From NCBI RefSeq assembly GCF_900116285.1, contig NZ_FPAJ01000002.1, positions 124,001 to 188,000 of the forward strand: a DNA stretch of 64,000 nt. Reading direction: 5' to 3'. Within the stretch, counting starts at the first letter, position 1, and every line of letters begins with the position of its first letter. Both the position numbers and the translations under genes were made by a program. Source of the stretch: Sulfitobacter marinus (GTDB lineage: Bacteria > Pseudomonadota > Alphaproteobacteria > Rhodobacterales > Rhodobacteraceae). Below are positions 1 through 10,035 of this stretch, piece by piece. The notes beneath the pieces were generated by a model. That model worked only from the letters and a program-made list of their open reading frames with translations, was not told where the DNA came from and searched no databases.

Positions 1-1
1 A

Positions 2-346
2 ACTGCCAAGGCAGGAAACGAAGGGTATCCCCCTTTCAACATCGAACAAACATCAGATTATAGCTACCGTATCACGCTGGCAGTTGCGGGCTTCGCCGAG
101 GAAGATCTGTCGATCACCGTCGAAGACCGGCAATTGGTGATACGCGGCCGCCAAACCGACGGGCCTGACGACCGGGTTTTCCTGCATCGCGGGATAGCGG
201 CGCGGCAATTCCAGCGGTCATTCGTGTTGGCTGACGGGGTCGAAATCGGCGAGGCGCTGATGGAGAACGGCCTACTTCATGTGGATCTAAGCCGCTCGAA
301 GCCGGAAAAAGTAGTTCAGACGATTAAAATCAGAAAAGGGGAATAA
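2..346 (+). CDS. Hsp20 family small heat shock protein (C-terminal part)
   Basis: The gene runs in from the left edge, so its start is not in the window. The visible 114 residues open with YPPFNIE and continue into an alpha-crystallin domain (YRITLAVAGF, ITVEDRQLVIRG, then FQRSFVLADGVEI and a final VVQTIKI strand). This is the IbpA-like class of ATP-independent holdases, which bind unfolding proteins in the cytoplasm and hand them to DnaK/ClpB. The stop codon lies one base before the ATG of the DUF1150 gene, so the two are surely co-transcribed. The heat-shock promoter would be upstream of the window. Confidence 0.93.
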   Translation, partial: TAKAGNEGYPPFNIEQTSDYSYRITLAVAGFAEEDLSITVEDRQLVIRGRQTDGPDDRVFLHRGIAARQFQRSFVLADGVEIGEALMENGLLHVDLSRSKPEKVVQTIKIRKGE

Positions 347-347
347 A

Positions 348-566
348 ATGCAAAATACAGAAACGCATCTTAAGGACCGGACCGTATACGTGAAAACGAT
401 TGCCGTGTCCGACCTGCCCCTTGAAGTGCGCGAACAGGCCGAAGGGCTTGAACAGCTTTACGCGGTTCATGACGCAAAGGGTCAGCAATTGGCGCTGGTC
501 GGTGATCGGAAGCTGGCGTTTAGCTTGGCCCGTGACCACGATTATGCACCGGTGATGGTTCACTAA
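348..566 (+). CDS. DUF1150 family protein
   Basis: A 72-residue cytoplasmic protein matching the DUF1150 family, known mostly from alphaproteobacteria. The recognisable parts are the N-terminal YVKTIAVSDLP and the central LYAVHDAKGQQLALV, followed by an FSLARDHDYAPV tail. It follows the Hsp20 gene with a one-base gap, an arrangement I know from other Rhodobacteraceae, so a role alongside the small heat shock protein is a fair inference but is not established. No catalytic motif is visible. A strong hairpin follows about 45 bases downstream. Confidence 0.85.
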   Translation: MQNTETHLKDRTVYVKTIAVSDLPLEVREQAEGLEQLYAVHDAKGQQLALVGDRKLAFSLARDHDYAPVMVH

Positions 567-609
567 GATGAGGATAATCAATACGGCATAGGCCCGAAAT
601 GATTGATTG

Positions 610-636
610 ATGAGAAGGCGTATTGCGCCTTCTCAT
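610..636 (+). terminator. Hairpin after the Hsp20-DUF1150 pair
   Basis: A perfect 11-bp stem (ATGAGAAGGCG paired with CGCCTTCTCAT) with a five-base TATTG loop. There is no strong T tract after it, so it may be a weak terminator or an mRNA-stabilising 3' hairpin. It separates the plus-strand pair from the convergent glycosyltransferase gene. Confidence 0.55.
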
Positions 637-712
637 AGAGGCCAATGAACAGTTATCGTTCAAATTGCGTGTATACTCGCCGCCTTGAATTCTCAATGCG
701 GTGTATGGCGAT

Positions 713-1867
713 CTAGTCGCGCTTTTTCCCTTCCAGTACAGCCAGCTTGCGTGCACGTTTGCGGTTTCTTGCGGCCTCGATACTGTTGCGCAAGCCCACG
801 GTCTTGAGCTCGGCACCGGGGTCAAACAACATTATTGCATTGCGCAGGGCCCATTGGCCTATGCTGCCGCGCGCACTGGGTTCGGGCCAAAGCGCACGTT
901 CCGACCAGATCCATCTGCGGGGGGCGTCCGCTGGCTTCACGTCATGCGTCAAAAGATGTTGCGCCAATTTGACCAGTTGTTGGGCGATATTGTATTTTTC
1001 CAGTATCAATTCACGTGCTTGGGTCAAAGCGGGGAGCGACCGGGACCAAAGATCGGTTTCAATCGAGGTCTTAATCGTCTGCGCGGCTTTGTCAGGATCT
1101 GTGGTGTCCAGCTCGAGAAAACTGTCTTCGGGGAAATACTCAGCCAGATTTGTACAACCGCTATAAAACGGAAAAGACCAACACAAAAACGGGTCGGCAA
1201 CTTTTTCTGTCCATGTGTCCCGCCCGGTGCAATTCTCAAGGGCGATGTGGTACTTATGCGGCCAAAGCGCATCAGCTTTATCGTCAATGGTTTTGAAGCC
1301 ACGCCCATAGACATCAAGATATTCTGGAATGCGCTCCATCAAGGCCTCAAGGAACACCAAACGGCTTTTGTGGAATTCTGTATGAACTTTGTTCGACGTA
1401 ACAATCGCGATTTTGTCATGCTTTTGCGGAGGCACGGGCATTGAGGCAAAATGATCGTATCCGCGCAAGGCATCCGCGTGCGCTCGTGCGCCAAACGACA
1501 TGCCTGCAAACCAATACCAGTGTGGCGCTACTTTCCAATGCTCCGTCGCTAAGGTCTTTTCTGTAGCAGAGATGACCGTGCCATATTGGTTCAGATACCG
1601 TGCTGCATAGGGATGTATGTCATCGGGCTCTGCGGCAATGAAAGCGGTCCGTGATTTGGGCAGTTTTGTGGGAACTGAGTAGGACGCTCGGTTAAAAACG
1701 ATCAACGCGTCGATGTCGTCTGGCACCTCTAGACCAATCGTGAATTTCAGACCTGAAAAGGTGTCCGATGACCCTGGGAATTGCTTTAAAAATAACGCGC
1801 TGGGGGCGTCCGTGAACACATGTACTCTTTTTACTTGCTCCACTTCGGCCCCCACCTGCCTAGGCAT
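713..1867 (-). CDS. GT10 (fucosyltransferase-like) glycosyltransferase
   Basis: A 384-residue protein whose second half carries the signature of the GT10 alpha-1,3/4-fucosyltransferase family: HIALEN around residues 207-212, TEKVADPF around 220-227, and a C-terminal FYSGCTNLAEYFPEDSFLEL segment that forms the nucleotide-sugar site. The N-terminal half (residues 1-140) is a diverged Rossmann-type domain. There is no signal peptide or membrane span, so it probably works in the cytoplasm or at the inner membrane face on a surface glycan. It stands alone: no other sugar genes lie near. The donor (GDP-fucose is usual for the family) and acceptor cannot be told. The ATG at 1867 has a weak ribosome site; a start some 10 codons in is possible. 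Confidence 0.78.
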   Translation of the reverse strand: MPRQVGAEVEQVKRVHVFTDAPSALFLKQFPGSSDTFSGLKFTIGLEVPDDIDALIVFNRASYSVPTKLPKSRTAFIAAEPDDIHPYAARYLNQYGTVISATEKTLATEHWKVAPHWYWFAGMSFGARAHADALRGYDHFASMPVPPQKHDKIAIVTSNKVHTEFHKSRLVFLEALMERIPEYLDVYGRGFKTIDDKADALWPHKYHIALENCTGRDTWTEKVADPFLCWSFPFYSGCTNLAEYFPEDSFLELDTTDPDKAAQTIKTSIETDLWSRSLPALTQARELILEKYNIAQQLVKLAQHLLTHDVKPADAPRRWIWSERALWPEPSARGSIGQWALRNAIMLFDPGAELKTVGLRNSIEAARNRKRARKLAVLEGKKRD

Positions 1868-1892
1868 TCAAAAATATTGCTCTGCCCAAAAA

Positions 1893-3608
1893 TCAGTTGT
1901 TGGATATGAGTCCCATGCTTTCCAGCTTGAGCAACACTTGGTGCGCGCAGTTGTCGACGTCGACATTTTCCGTCTCAACGGCCAGTTCAGGGTTTTCAGG
2001 GACATCGTAAGGGTCTGAGATCCCGGTAAACTCCTTGATCTTGCCTTCGCGGGCCAGCTTGTACAGACCCTTGCGGTCACGGCGTTCGCATTCCTCGATC
2101 GATGTGGCCACGTGAATTTCCACGAAAGCACCAAAGGATTCCACATCCTCACGTACCGCGCGACGTGTGGTGGCATAGGGCGCGATGGGCGCACAGATCG
2201 CGATGCCGCCGTTCTTGGTGATCTCGGAAGCGACATATCCGATGCGGCGGATGTTCAAATCGCGGTGTTCTTTGCTAAAGCCCAGTTCCGAAGACAGGTT
2301 CTTGCGCACGATATCGCCATCCAGCAACGTGACCGGACGACCGCCCATTTCCATCAGCTTGACCATCAAGGCATTGGCGATGGTGGATTTGCCCGATCCC
2401 GAGAAACCGGTGAAGAACACGGTAAAGCCCTGCTTGTTCCGCGGCGGACGGGTACGGCGGAGCTCTTCGACAACCTCGGGGAAAGAGAACCATTCGGGGA
2501 TCTCAAGACCCTCTTGCAGGCGGCGGCGCAATTCGGTGCCCGAGATGTTCAGGATGGTGATGTCATCTTTGTCTTTGATCTCGTCAATGGCCTCGTATTG
2601 GGCGCGTTCCTGTACCCAGACCATGTGTTTGAAATCGACCATTTCGATGCCCATTTCCTCTTGATGCTCGCGGAACAAGTCCTGCGCATCATAAGGGCCA
2701 TAAAAATCTTCGCCTTTGGAGTTGTTGCCGGGGCCCGCGTGATCGCGGCCCACGATGAAATGCGTGCAGCCGTGGTTCTTGCGGATCAGACCGTGCCAGA
2801 CCGCCTCGCGGGGGCCGGCCATGCGCATGGCCAGGTTTAGTAGGCTCATTGACGTGGTCGCCGAGGGGTATTTGTTCAACACGGCCTCGTAGCAACGCAC
2901 GCGGGTAAAGTGATCAACATCGCCGGGTTTGGTCAGGCCAACAACGGGGTGGATCAGCAGGTTTGCCTGGGCTTCACGGGCGGCGCGAAAGGTCAGTTCC
3001 TGGTGCGCACGGTGCAGTGGGTTACGGGTTTGGAAGGCTACAACCTTGCGCCAACCCATCTTGCGGAAATAGGTGCGCAATTCGTTCGGCGTGTCGCGAC
3101 GTGCCTTGAAATCATAGTGAACGGGCTGCTGGATGCCCGTGATCGGACCACCCAGATAGACGTTGCCAGCGGTGTTATGCAGATAGTTTACCGCCGGGTG
3201 GGCGCTGTCATCGGCACCAAAGACTCTTTCCGCCTCTACCGCCTTATTCGGCGTCCAACGGTCGGTGACGGTCATGATCGCAAGAATAACACCTTCTTGA
3301 TCGCGCAGGGCGATGTCTTGGCCAATCTCAAGCCCTTCGGCGAATTTGTCAGAGACATCCAGATTGATTGGCATGGGCCACAGTGACCCGTCCGCCAGAC
3401 GCATGTTTTCGACAACGCCGTTATAATCTTCTTCTGTCAAGAACCCCTTGAGCGGGTTGAACCCGCCGTTCATCAGCAGTTCAAGGTCGCAAATCTGGCG
3501 CGGGGTCAGATCGTGGCTGACCAGCTCGCCTGCTTCCACCTTCAGCTTTTGCGCCGAATCGTAAGAAACATAAAGTTCGGGGATCGGTGCTAGGTTCGAC
3601 GTCTGCAT
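1893..3608 (-). CDS. sat: Bifunctional sulfate adenylyltransferase / adenylylsulfate kinase
   Basis: A 571-residue fusion that makes APS from sulfate and ATP and then phosphorylates it to PAPS, the entry to assimilatory sulfate reduction and sulfation. Residues 1-390 are an ATP sulfurylase of the homo-oligomeric Sat type, with QTRNP-LHRAH at 193-202 and GRDHAGPG at 287-294. Residues 395-571 are an APS kinase with a Walker A GFSGSGKST at 401-409, the LLDGD metal-binding motif near 428-432 and the FSKEHRDLNIRRIG segment. The order Sat then CysC is the bacterial fusion type, not CysN-CysC. Its PAPS product could feed the sulfotransferase-like gene at 39.6 kb, though that link is only inference. 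Confidence 0.95.
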   Translation of the reverse strand: MQTSNLAPIPELYVSYDSAQKLKVEAGELVSHDLTPRQICDLELLMNGGFNPLKGFLTEEDYNGVVENMRLADGSLWPMPINLDVSDKFAEGLEIGQDIALRDQEGVILAIMTVTDRWTPNKAVEAERVFGADDSAHPAVNYLHNTAGNVYLGGPITGIQQPVHYDFKARRDTPNELRTYFRKMGWRKVVAFQTRNPLHRAHQELTFRAAREAQANLLIHPVVGLTKPGDVDHFTRVRCYEAVLNKYPSATTSMSLLNLAMRMAGPREAVWHGLIRKNHGCTHFIVGRDHAGPGNNSKGEDFYGPYDAQDLFREHQEEMGIEMVDFKHMVWVQERAQYEAIDEIKDKDDITILNISGTELRRRLQEGLEIPEWFSFPEVVEELRRTRPPRNKQGFTVFFTGFSGSGKSTIANALMVKLMEMGGRPVTLLDGDIVRKNLSSELGFSKEHRDLNIRRIGYVASEITKNGGIAICAPIAPYATTRRAVREDVESFGAFVEIHVATSIEECERRDRKGLYKLAREGKIKEFTGISDPYDVPENPELAVETENVDVDNCAHQVLLKLESMGLISNN

Positions 3609-3724
3609 GGCTATCTCGCAATATATCAGTACAAATGGAGGTTTTGCCGGGGTTTAGACCGGTGTGTTTGGGCTAATCAAGGCTTGCGTCCTGTTTGCTG
3701 AGAATTACGGACAATGACGCGATT

Positions 3725-3757
3725 TTTGTTAGGAAATAGCAATTCTTTCCCAACAAA
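3725..3757. promoter_or_regulatory. Imperfect inverted repeat between sat and trxB
   Basis: TTTGTTAGGAAA and TTTCCCAACAAA form a 12-bp dyad with one mismatch around a nine-base centre. Neither strand shows a T tract after it, so it is a poor terminator and a better candidate operator or UTR structure for sat, which starts 116 bases away. Part of it, TTGCTATTTCC on the minus strand, recurs at 4879-4889 on the other side of trxB. Confidence 0.4.
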
Positions 3758-3775
3758 CTATCACCAAGCCGAAAG

Positions 3776-4795
<1,020 letters not shown>

Positions 4796-5005
4796 TTAAG
4801 TGATCCTATTTGTTAAGCCAATATAGCGATGCCAAGGAGCGCCTTAAACCCCATGAATACACCAAGCTGGGTAGCTGTTTGCTATTTCCGGGCGATGCGA
4901 CGACAAGCGCGAAAGGCACCAGAATCATATTGTTGCGTGCTGGCGAAAGAATATTGCGCCCCACAGCGGGGGTGTTATAACAATCGGAAATAAACTGGGG
5001 GTTTT

Positions 5006-5506
5006 ATGGCAGGGACGCGGCTGGATCCGATTGACCGGAAAATTTTAGCCGAATTGCAGGCGGATGGTCGTATGACCAACGTTGAGCTTGCGAAACGTGT
5101 CGGCATTTCTGCGCCTCCTTGCTTGCGGCGTGTGCGCACACTTGAGGAAAGCGGATATATCCGTGGCTATCATGCGGATGTGAATGCACGTGATCTGGGC
5201 TTTGAAGTACAGGTCTTTGCGATGGTCGGCCTTGCCAGCCAAGCCGAATCAGATCTGACGACGTTCGAGGAAAAATGCCGCGGGTGGCCGCTGGTCCGAG
5301 AATGCCACATGCTTAATGGCGAAGTGGATTTCATCCTTAAATGTGTTGCGCCGGACCTGTCGACCTTTCAAAGCTTTCTGACGGGGCGATTGCTGACCAC
5401 ACCCAATGTTGCCAGTGTGAAAACCAGCCTTGTCATTCGGCCAGCCAAGGATGAACCCGGCGTGCCCTTTGATGTGTTGGAAGACAGATTAAGCACAAGC
5501 GCTTAA
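5006..5506 (+). CDS. Lrp/AsnC family transcriptional regulator
   Basis: A 166-residue regulator with the standard two-part build: an N-terminal winged helix-turn-helix (LDPIDRKILAELQADGRMTN, then VELAKRVGISAPPCLRRV, residues 6-44) and a C-terminal RAM ligand-binding domain with the ECHMLNGEVDF turn near residues 97-107. Lrp/AsnC proteins are octameric or similar and respond to amino acids. The gene is divergent from trxB and converges on the Hint gene 14 bases downstream. The ligand is not known; autoregulation and control of trxB are plausible. Confidence 0.92.
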   Translation: MAGTRLDPIDRKILAELQADGRMTNVELAKRVGISAPPCLRRVRTLEESGYIRGYHADVNARDLGFEVQVFAMVGLASQAESDLTTFEEKCRGWPLVRECHMLNGEVDFILKCVAPDLSTFQSFLTGRLLTTPNVASVKTSLVIRPAKDEPGVPFDVLEDRLSTSA

Positions 5507-5520
5507 GGCAGGGCGCGCTT

Positions 5521-6318
5521 TTAGGCGGACATCGCCATGTCGGATGGGTCCGGCGCGCGCGGGTGGCACAAAGCGCCAAAATCAACTTCGCTCCGGATAT
5601 GTGGGAACATTCCCAAGAACTGGTCTCGGTGACGTATGGGAACGTCACGCAGGAAATCTATTCCGGGGTGGAATGTTTCAACGGACAGCCCGCCTACGGT
5701 GATGGTTGCGTGTTCATCAAGACAGAGGTGGTACAGGCGAACCGGTGTTGGCGGTGAAATGGCGATGATATTCACGCCGTCCACCAGATCGCGCACCGGT
5801 GTAAGTATCTCTTTTTCCGAACCTTCGCCGCGCATGTTCAGTGGGGTATGTAAAATCCGTGCCGAAGGTCCAAAGGTGACGAAGCCTGTGGGGCGTCCGA
5901 CGCCAAGACTGTCAGCCATAACGCGCACCAAGGGGGTGCGTTGGCCGGTGTCGGCGGGCACGAATGAGCTGGAGCCGATCCAGATCAGCGGCGAAGAAGT
6001 GCCATCGCTTTTTACGATCATGTCACCGGGGTGCAGGTCTTCTACGGCGATTTCGCCTTCGGTGGTGAGGACAGGCGATCCATGGGCAAAGGCCGCAAAG
6101 GCGTTTTCGAAAACCGGCAGGGTAGGGGCGCGATTTTGACCGATAAACACAGTTCCATCGGCGCGCTTTGCAACGATCTCGTAGCTTCGGCTTGGCTGGT
6201 TGGTCTGCATTTTCGGCCCTTTTGATAGATAAGAAGTATAATAGCCTCGCGCGCTGATGTCATTAGACAGCGAAATTGGTTTAGATACGATTGAGGACGA
6301 CATGGTGTTCTGCATCAT
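5521..6318 (-). CDS. Hint-domain protein with altered catalytic positions
   Basis: I place the start at the ATG-ATG pair at 6318, which has an AGAAAG ribosome site; the frame stays open 33 codons further upstream. The 265-residue product carries a Hint_2-type fold: FAHGSPVLTTEGEIAVEDLHPGDMI marks block A to B (given in two parts by position, roughly residues 76-100), and YHLCLDEHATI with GGLSVETFHPG marks the C-terminal blocks. The usual catalytic Cys before the PGT turn is Ala, and the block-B His seems absent, so protein self-splicing or cleavage is unlikely. Roseobacters carry many Hint proteins of unknown role, often beside RTX-like secreted proteins; none is nearby here. Confidence 0.75.
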   Translation of the reverse strand: MMQNTMSSSIVSKPISLSNDISARGYYTSYLSKGPKMQTNQPSRSYEIVAKRADGTVFIGQNRAPTLPVFENAFAAFAHGSPVLTTEGEIAVEDLHPGDMIVKSDGTSSPLIWIGSSSFVPADTGQRTPLVRVMADSLGVGRPTGFVTFGPSARILHTPLNMRGEGSEKEILTPVRDLVDGVNIIAISPPTPVRLYHLCLDEHATITVGGLSVETFHPGIDFLRDVPIRHRDQFLGMFPHIRSEVDFGALCHPRAPDPSDMAMSA

Positions 6319-6535
6319 TGTATTACTTTCTAGTCGGGCATCACATGGTTCAAGCCTGCGCGGATACGCAGGTCGAGAAGCATGCATGAATGATGCAGTT
6401 CTCGTGCACCGGCCCAACGCAATTGCGTGTGGTGCCGTCCTTTGGCGTTAAACTAAATTTGGCCTTTCAGCCGACGGGCCAAACCTTGATCAGGCTGCCC
6501 CTTGGGCGGCGTACTGCCTATCCCCGTGGCGGAAA

Positions 6536-6679
6536 TTAGGCGCTCTTGCGTACCGGTTGAGGCACATCGCGTGACGCGATAAAGGCGGCGCGGCGCGCAC
6601 CACGTGCCCAAGGCATTTGCGTTGTTTCTTTGGCGGCGGCGGCAACAACAGACTTGATAAAGCGTGTGTTCGTTTTCAT
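6536..6679 (-). CDS. Small conserved-looking basic protein, 47 residues
   Basis: An ATG at 6679 follows a clear AAAGGGGA ribosome site. The product is MKTNTRFIKSVVAAAAKETT followed by QMPWARGARRAAFIASRDV and a PVRKSA end: an amphipathic N-terminal helix, then an Arg/Ala-rich segment. I recall similar short proteins opening with MKTNTRFIKSV in Roseobacter genomes, but no function is known to me. Codon use matches the neighbours and the ribosome site is strong, which is why I call it a gene despite its length. It lies 217 bases upstream of the Hint gene on the same strand. Confidence 0.72.
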   Translation of the reverse strand: MKTNTRFIKSVVAAAAKETTQMPWARGARRAAFIASRDVPQPVRKSA

Positions 6680-6967
6680 GATCGTATCCCCTTTGACATG
6701 TGGTCATTTGTGCGTTGGGACCAATATGCAAAGGCTTTTGGGCAAGGTTAGGGCGTCGAAAAATTTCTTTCCTTGAAATTCAAATGCTGGAAATCAAGTT
6801 TATGACGGTTTCGCCCCAATCGTTTTGAACGCCATGTTTTGCGGGTGTTTTTAGGGCCTGCATTATGGCGCGCGCCGATGATCTGGTGCAGGCGGCAGGG
6901 CACCAAGATACGGTATCTGGCAAAACCATGGCAGGTGTTCGTCGCATTTTCGACAAATTGTCGCGAC

Positions 6968-7723
6968 TCAGAGGGTGATCGCTGCGATCAACCGGCCGTA
7001 GTCAGCTTCTTTGGAATGTGTCGTGCGGCGGTAGGAGTAGAACCGGGCCGGATCGTCATAGGTGCAGTGACGGGTCCATTCAGCATTGCCCACCCCGGCT
7101 GCACGCAGGCGGTTCAAACCAAATCCGGGAAGATCAAATTGCATACGATCCTCCGCGCCATTGGAGAAATAGCGGGCATAGTCGGGATCTTCGGCAAGGA
7201 AATCCTCAAGGAACTCTGGCCCGACTTCATAGGCGCGTTGACTGATGCAAGGGCCAATAACCGCAGATATATTGGCACGCTGCGCGCCTAATGTTTCCAT
7301 TGCTTCGACGGTGGCCAGTAGCACGCCATCCAGCGCCCCACGCCAACCCGCATGGGCGGCCCCGATCACACCTGCGTCAGGGTCGGCAAACAGCACCGGT
7401 TGGCAATCCGCCGTCAAAACGGACAGGGCAAGCCCCGGGGTGGCAGTGACCAAGGCATCCGCTCGCGGCGTTTCGTCAAGCGGACCATCGACGGTGATCG
7501 CTGTGGCTGAATGTATCTGGTGCACACCAACTAGATGTGTGTCCGGCACACCCATCGCATCTGCGACCCTAGCGCGGTTGATCTGCACAATCTCGCGCTG
7601 GTCTGAACTGCCATAGCCGCAGTTCAATCCGGTAAACACACCAGAAGATGCCCCGCCACGGCGCGTGAAAAACCCGTGGCGCAGCCCACCCAGACAATCA
7701 GATGTTAGAATTTCAAGCGTCAT
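6968..7723 (-). CDS. pgeF: Peptidoglycan editing factor PgeF (YfiH/LACC1 family)
   Basis: A 251-residue protein of the multicopper-polyphenol-oxidase-like (DUF152) family. The metal or active-site signature is complete: HQIH at residues 68-71, TADC at 104-107 and HAGWRG at 124-129. Family members act as purine nucleoside phosphorylases and, in E. coli, prevent misincorporated L-Ser in peptidoglycan. It is the last gene of a three-gene operon; its ATG overlaps the stop of the upstream MidA-like gene by four bases. Confidence 0.93.
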   Translation of the reverse strand: MTLEILTSDCLGGLRHGFFTRRGGASSGVFTGLNCGYGSSDQREIVQINRARVADAMGVPDTHLVGVHQIHSATAITVDGPLDETPRADALVTATPGLALSVLTADCQPVLFADPDAGVIGAAHAGWRGALDGVLLATVEAMETLGAQRANISAVIGPCISQRAYEVGPEFLEDFLAEDPDYARYFSNGAEDRMQFDLPGFGLNRLRAAGVGNAEWTRHCTYDDPARFYSYRRTTHSKEADYGRLIAAITL

Positions 7724-8784
7724 CGTTCCAATCCCGGTGGCGGTATCTGTGTCGGTGGATACAGCCCGATTACCTTGAACAGGTTTCCCATTTCATCCGG
7801 GTGCGTCAAGCGCCGATGTGCGGCAATATGCGCCTCTAGCCTCGGGCCGCCCATGCTCTTGGCTAAATCTTGCGCACGCTGCGTAATGCCAAGCCTTTCA
7901 AGGAAAACACCTTGGGGCGTTACGCGGGTATGCAGGGCCGGCGCGGCTGCGGCGACAAGCTGTTCAAAATCGACATGCGCGGTCAAGTCGCTGCTGCCGG
8001 GGGCCAGCAGCGGGTTCGTCTTTTCGTGGGCGCGCAATGCTTGAAAGGTGTCACCCAAACTGCGCCAATCCCCATAGTCAATGATAAGTGCCGCGCCGCC
8101 ATGGGTCGCAATGCGCCCCGATACCGCCTGCAGGTTTGGCGCAATTTGTGCGCAGTCCTCGATCAGGTCGCCCTCGGCGGTGTCGTCAAGGCGCGGGGCA
8201 AGGGCGGGTTGTGGCAAAACCGGCCCCAACCCAAAGCTGAGAGCCCCGTCTGTTACCCCGATCTGCCGCTCGCGCCAGCTATCGCCGCTGCGGATGAACT
8301 GGCGGATCGGCAGCGCATCAAAGAATTCGTTGGCCACCAGATACAGCGGTTGATCGGGCAGGGTGTCTGCGGTGTCGGCCCATCCGAGCTTGTGCTGGCT
8401 CAATGTGGCCGCTTGAACATCGCGCAGCTTGGGCGATGCCTCGACCAGCGTAATCTCGGCCGCATCAACAAAGCCCGGCACATTGCGAGTCGCGCGTAAG
8501 ATGTCTGCCATCAGCGTTCCGCGTCCGGGGCCTAGCTCGGCCAAGGTAAACCGCTTTGGCGCACCCTGAGACAGCCAGGTCTGCGCAAGGCACAGGCCGA
8601 TCATCTCTCCGAACATCTGGCTGATCTCGGGGGCGGTGGTGAAATCACCTTGAACGCCAAATGGATCGCCCGTGGTGTAGTAGCCCATCGTGGGGTGCAG
8701 CAGGCAGGTCGCCATGTATTCATCAATACGCATTGGGCCATTGGCGCGTATCTGCGCTTTTATATGGTCCAGAAGGTCGCTCAT
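7720..8784 (-). CDS. MidA/NDUFAF7-type class I SAM-dependent methyltransferase
   Basis: The start is set at 8784, where the ATG overlaps the lgt stop in an ATGA; the open frame upstream is only lgt read in another frame. The 354-residue product has the COG1565 hallmarks: MTMGYY-like [14 protein letters not shown] at 30-43, [15 protein letters not shown] at 46-60 and the SAM-binding ELGPGRGT at 83-90. In eukaryotes NDUFAF7 methylates an arginine of complex I subunit NDUFS2; the bacterial target is less certain. Tight coupling to lgt and pgeF suggests co-expression rather than a shared pathway. Confidence 0.92.
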   Translation of the reverse strand: MSDLLDHIKAQIRANGPMRIDEYMATCLLHPTMGYYTTGDPFGVQGDFTTAPEISQMFGEMIGLCLAQTWLSQGAPKRFTLAELGPGRGTLMADILRATRNVPGFVDAAEITLVEASPKLRDVQAATLSQHKLGWADTADTLPDQPLYLVANEFFDALPIRQFIRSGDSWRERQIGVTDGALSFGLGPVLPQPALAPRLDDTAEGDLIEDCAQIAPNLQAVSGRIATHGGAALIIDYGDWRSLGDTFQALRAHEKTNPLLAPGSSDLTAHVDFEQLVAAAAPALHTRVTPQGVFLERLGITQRAQDLAKSMGGPRLEAHIAAHRRLTHPDEMGNLFKVIGLYPPTQIPPPGLER

Positions 8785-9665
8785 GCGGCGCGTCTGGCCC
8801 GCAGAATGAAAAACGCTCCGACTGCGATCATTGGCAGGCACAGGATTTGCCCCATGGTTAAACCATAGCCGCCGATTTCCCACGCAAGGCCCAGCGGGTT
8901 GCCGGGGGCGATGAACTGCGCATCCGGTTGGCGGACAAATTCGACCATGAAGCGGGCGATGCCATATCCGGCGAGAAACGTGCCGCTGATTAGGCCGGGG
9001 CATTTAAACGCTCCGCGACGCCACGCCATGTACAGCAGAAATGTGCCCAGGATCAGCCCTTCGAGCAGCGCCTCGTAGAGTTGCGAGGGGTGGCGGGCGC
9101 AGATGCCCAGCACGTCTGGGCAGTCTTGTGCCGCAGCCGTCGGAAAGGCGACGCCCCACGGCAAGTCCGTCGGGCGGCCCCACAGCTCGGCATTGATGAA
9201 ATTGGCCACCCGCCCCAAAAACAACCCCGGCGCGAGGCCAAGGGCGACCATATCCCCGGTCGATATCTTGTTCAGGCCGTGGCGGGTGGTGAAGACCAGC
9301 AACGCCACGATGACGCCGATCGCGCCGCCATGGAACGACATCCCACCTTCCCAAATCCGTAGGATTTGAAACGGGTTCTCCAGATAATAGGCCGGCTGAT
9401 AAAACAGCACATAGCCAAGCCGCCCGCCCAAGATCACACCCAGAATAACCCAGAACAGCAGGTCTTCGACCCGCTCTTTGGTCATGACGGGGGCGGCGTC
9501 CTTCCAATATTCGGGATGATTGACGGTGCGTACAACCAATCGCCAACCGATCAGGATGCCGGCAATATAGGCAAGCGCATACCAGCGAAGGGCAAAAGTC
9601 ATGCCAAATAACGAAACCGAGAAAATCTCGGGGGATATATTCGGGAAGTCGATCATTGCGTTCAT
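8781..9665 (-). CDS. lgt: Prolipoprotein diacylglyceryl transferase
   Basis: This inner-membrane enzyme moves diacylglycerol from phosphatidylglycerol to the lipobox cysteine of prolipoproteins, the first step of lipoprotein maturation. With the start at 9665 it has 294 residues and about seven membrane spans. The Lgt signature [13 protein letters not shown] is at residues 151-163, and the essential HGGAIG motif is at 112-117. I prefer the [15 protein letters not shown] start because it matches the usual roseobacter N-terminus; the frame remains open 21 codons upstream. It heads the lgt-MidA-pgeF operon. Confidence 0.95.
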   Translation of the reverse strand: MNAMIDFPNISPEIFSVSLFGMTFALRWYALAYIAGILIGWRLVVRTVNHPEYWKDAAPVMTKERVEDLLFWVILGVILGGRLGYVLFYQPAYYLENPFQILRIWEGGMSFHGGAIGVIVALLVFTTRHGLNKISTGDMVALGLAPGLFLGRVANFINAELWGRPTDLPWGVAFPTAAAQDCPDVLGICARHPSQLYEALLEGLILGTFLLYMAWRRGAFKCPGLISGTFLAGYGIARFMVEFVRQPDAQFIAPGNPLGLAWEIGGYGLTMGQILCLPMIAVGAFFILRARRAA

Positions 9666-9761
9666 AGAGGCGATTGAGCCTGCCCGTGCGGTGAAGTCAA
9701 CCTTGCGAGAACATGAATTGAGCACCATATAGAGAGCAGCCGCTGATCAGGAGAGACCACA

Positions 9762-10004
9762 ATGCAGACCCGCAACAAGATTTTCGACGATATTTCGCAG
9801 ATGATGACCAATGCCATGGGCGTCGCACAAGGGGCCAAAACCGAGGCGGAAACCGCCATGAAAGGTATGATGGACCGTTGGCTGGCCGATCGTGATTTTG
9901 TGACCCGCGATGAATTTGATGCGGTGCGCGCGATGGCGCAGAAAGCCCGTGAAGAGAACGAGGCGCTTAAGGCGCGTTTGGACGCGATGGAAGCCAAAGG
10001 CTGA
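9762..10004 (+). CDS. ubiK: UbiK family ubiquinone biosynthesis accessory factor
   Basis: An 80-residue protein of the BMFP/YqiC (UbiK) family. Residues 1-45 form an amphipathic helix (IFDDISQMMTNAMGVAQGAK), and residues 50-78 form a predicted coiled coil (RDEFDAVRAMAQKAREENEA) that trimerises in known members. In E. coli UbiK binds UbiJ and supports aerobic ubiquinone synthesis at the membrane. It starts 96 bases from the divergent lgt. A G/C hairpin with a T-rich tail follows. Confidence 0.88.
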   Translation: MQTRNKIFDDISQMMTNAMGVAQGAKTEAETAMKGMMDRWLADRDFVTRDEFDAVRAMAQKAREENEALKARLDAMEAKG

Positions 10005-10035
10005 TCGCCGCTTTCAATTCCGTTTGAATTCAGCA

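Noticed and set aside
6865-6978. A 37-codon plus-strand frame (MARADDLVQAAGHQ...) overlapping the end of pgeF.
   Set aside because: The ribosome site is weak, the frame is short and it overlaps the pgeF gene; I could not support it as a gene.
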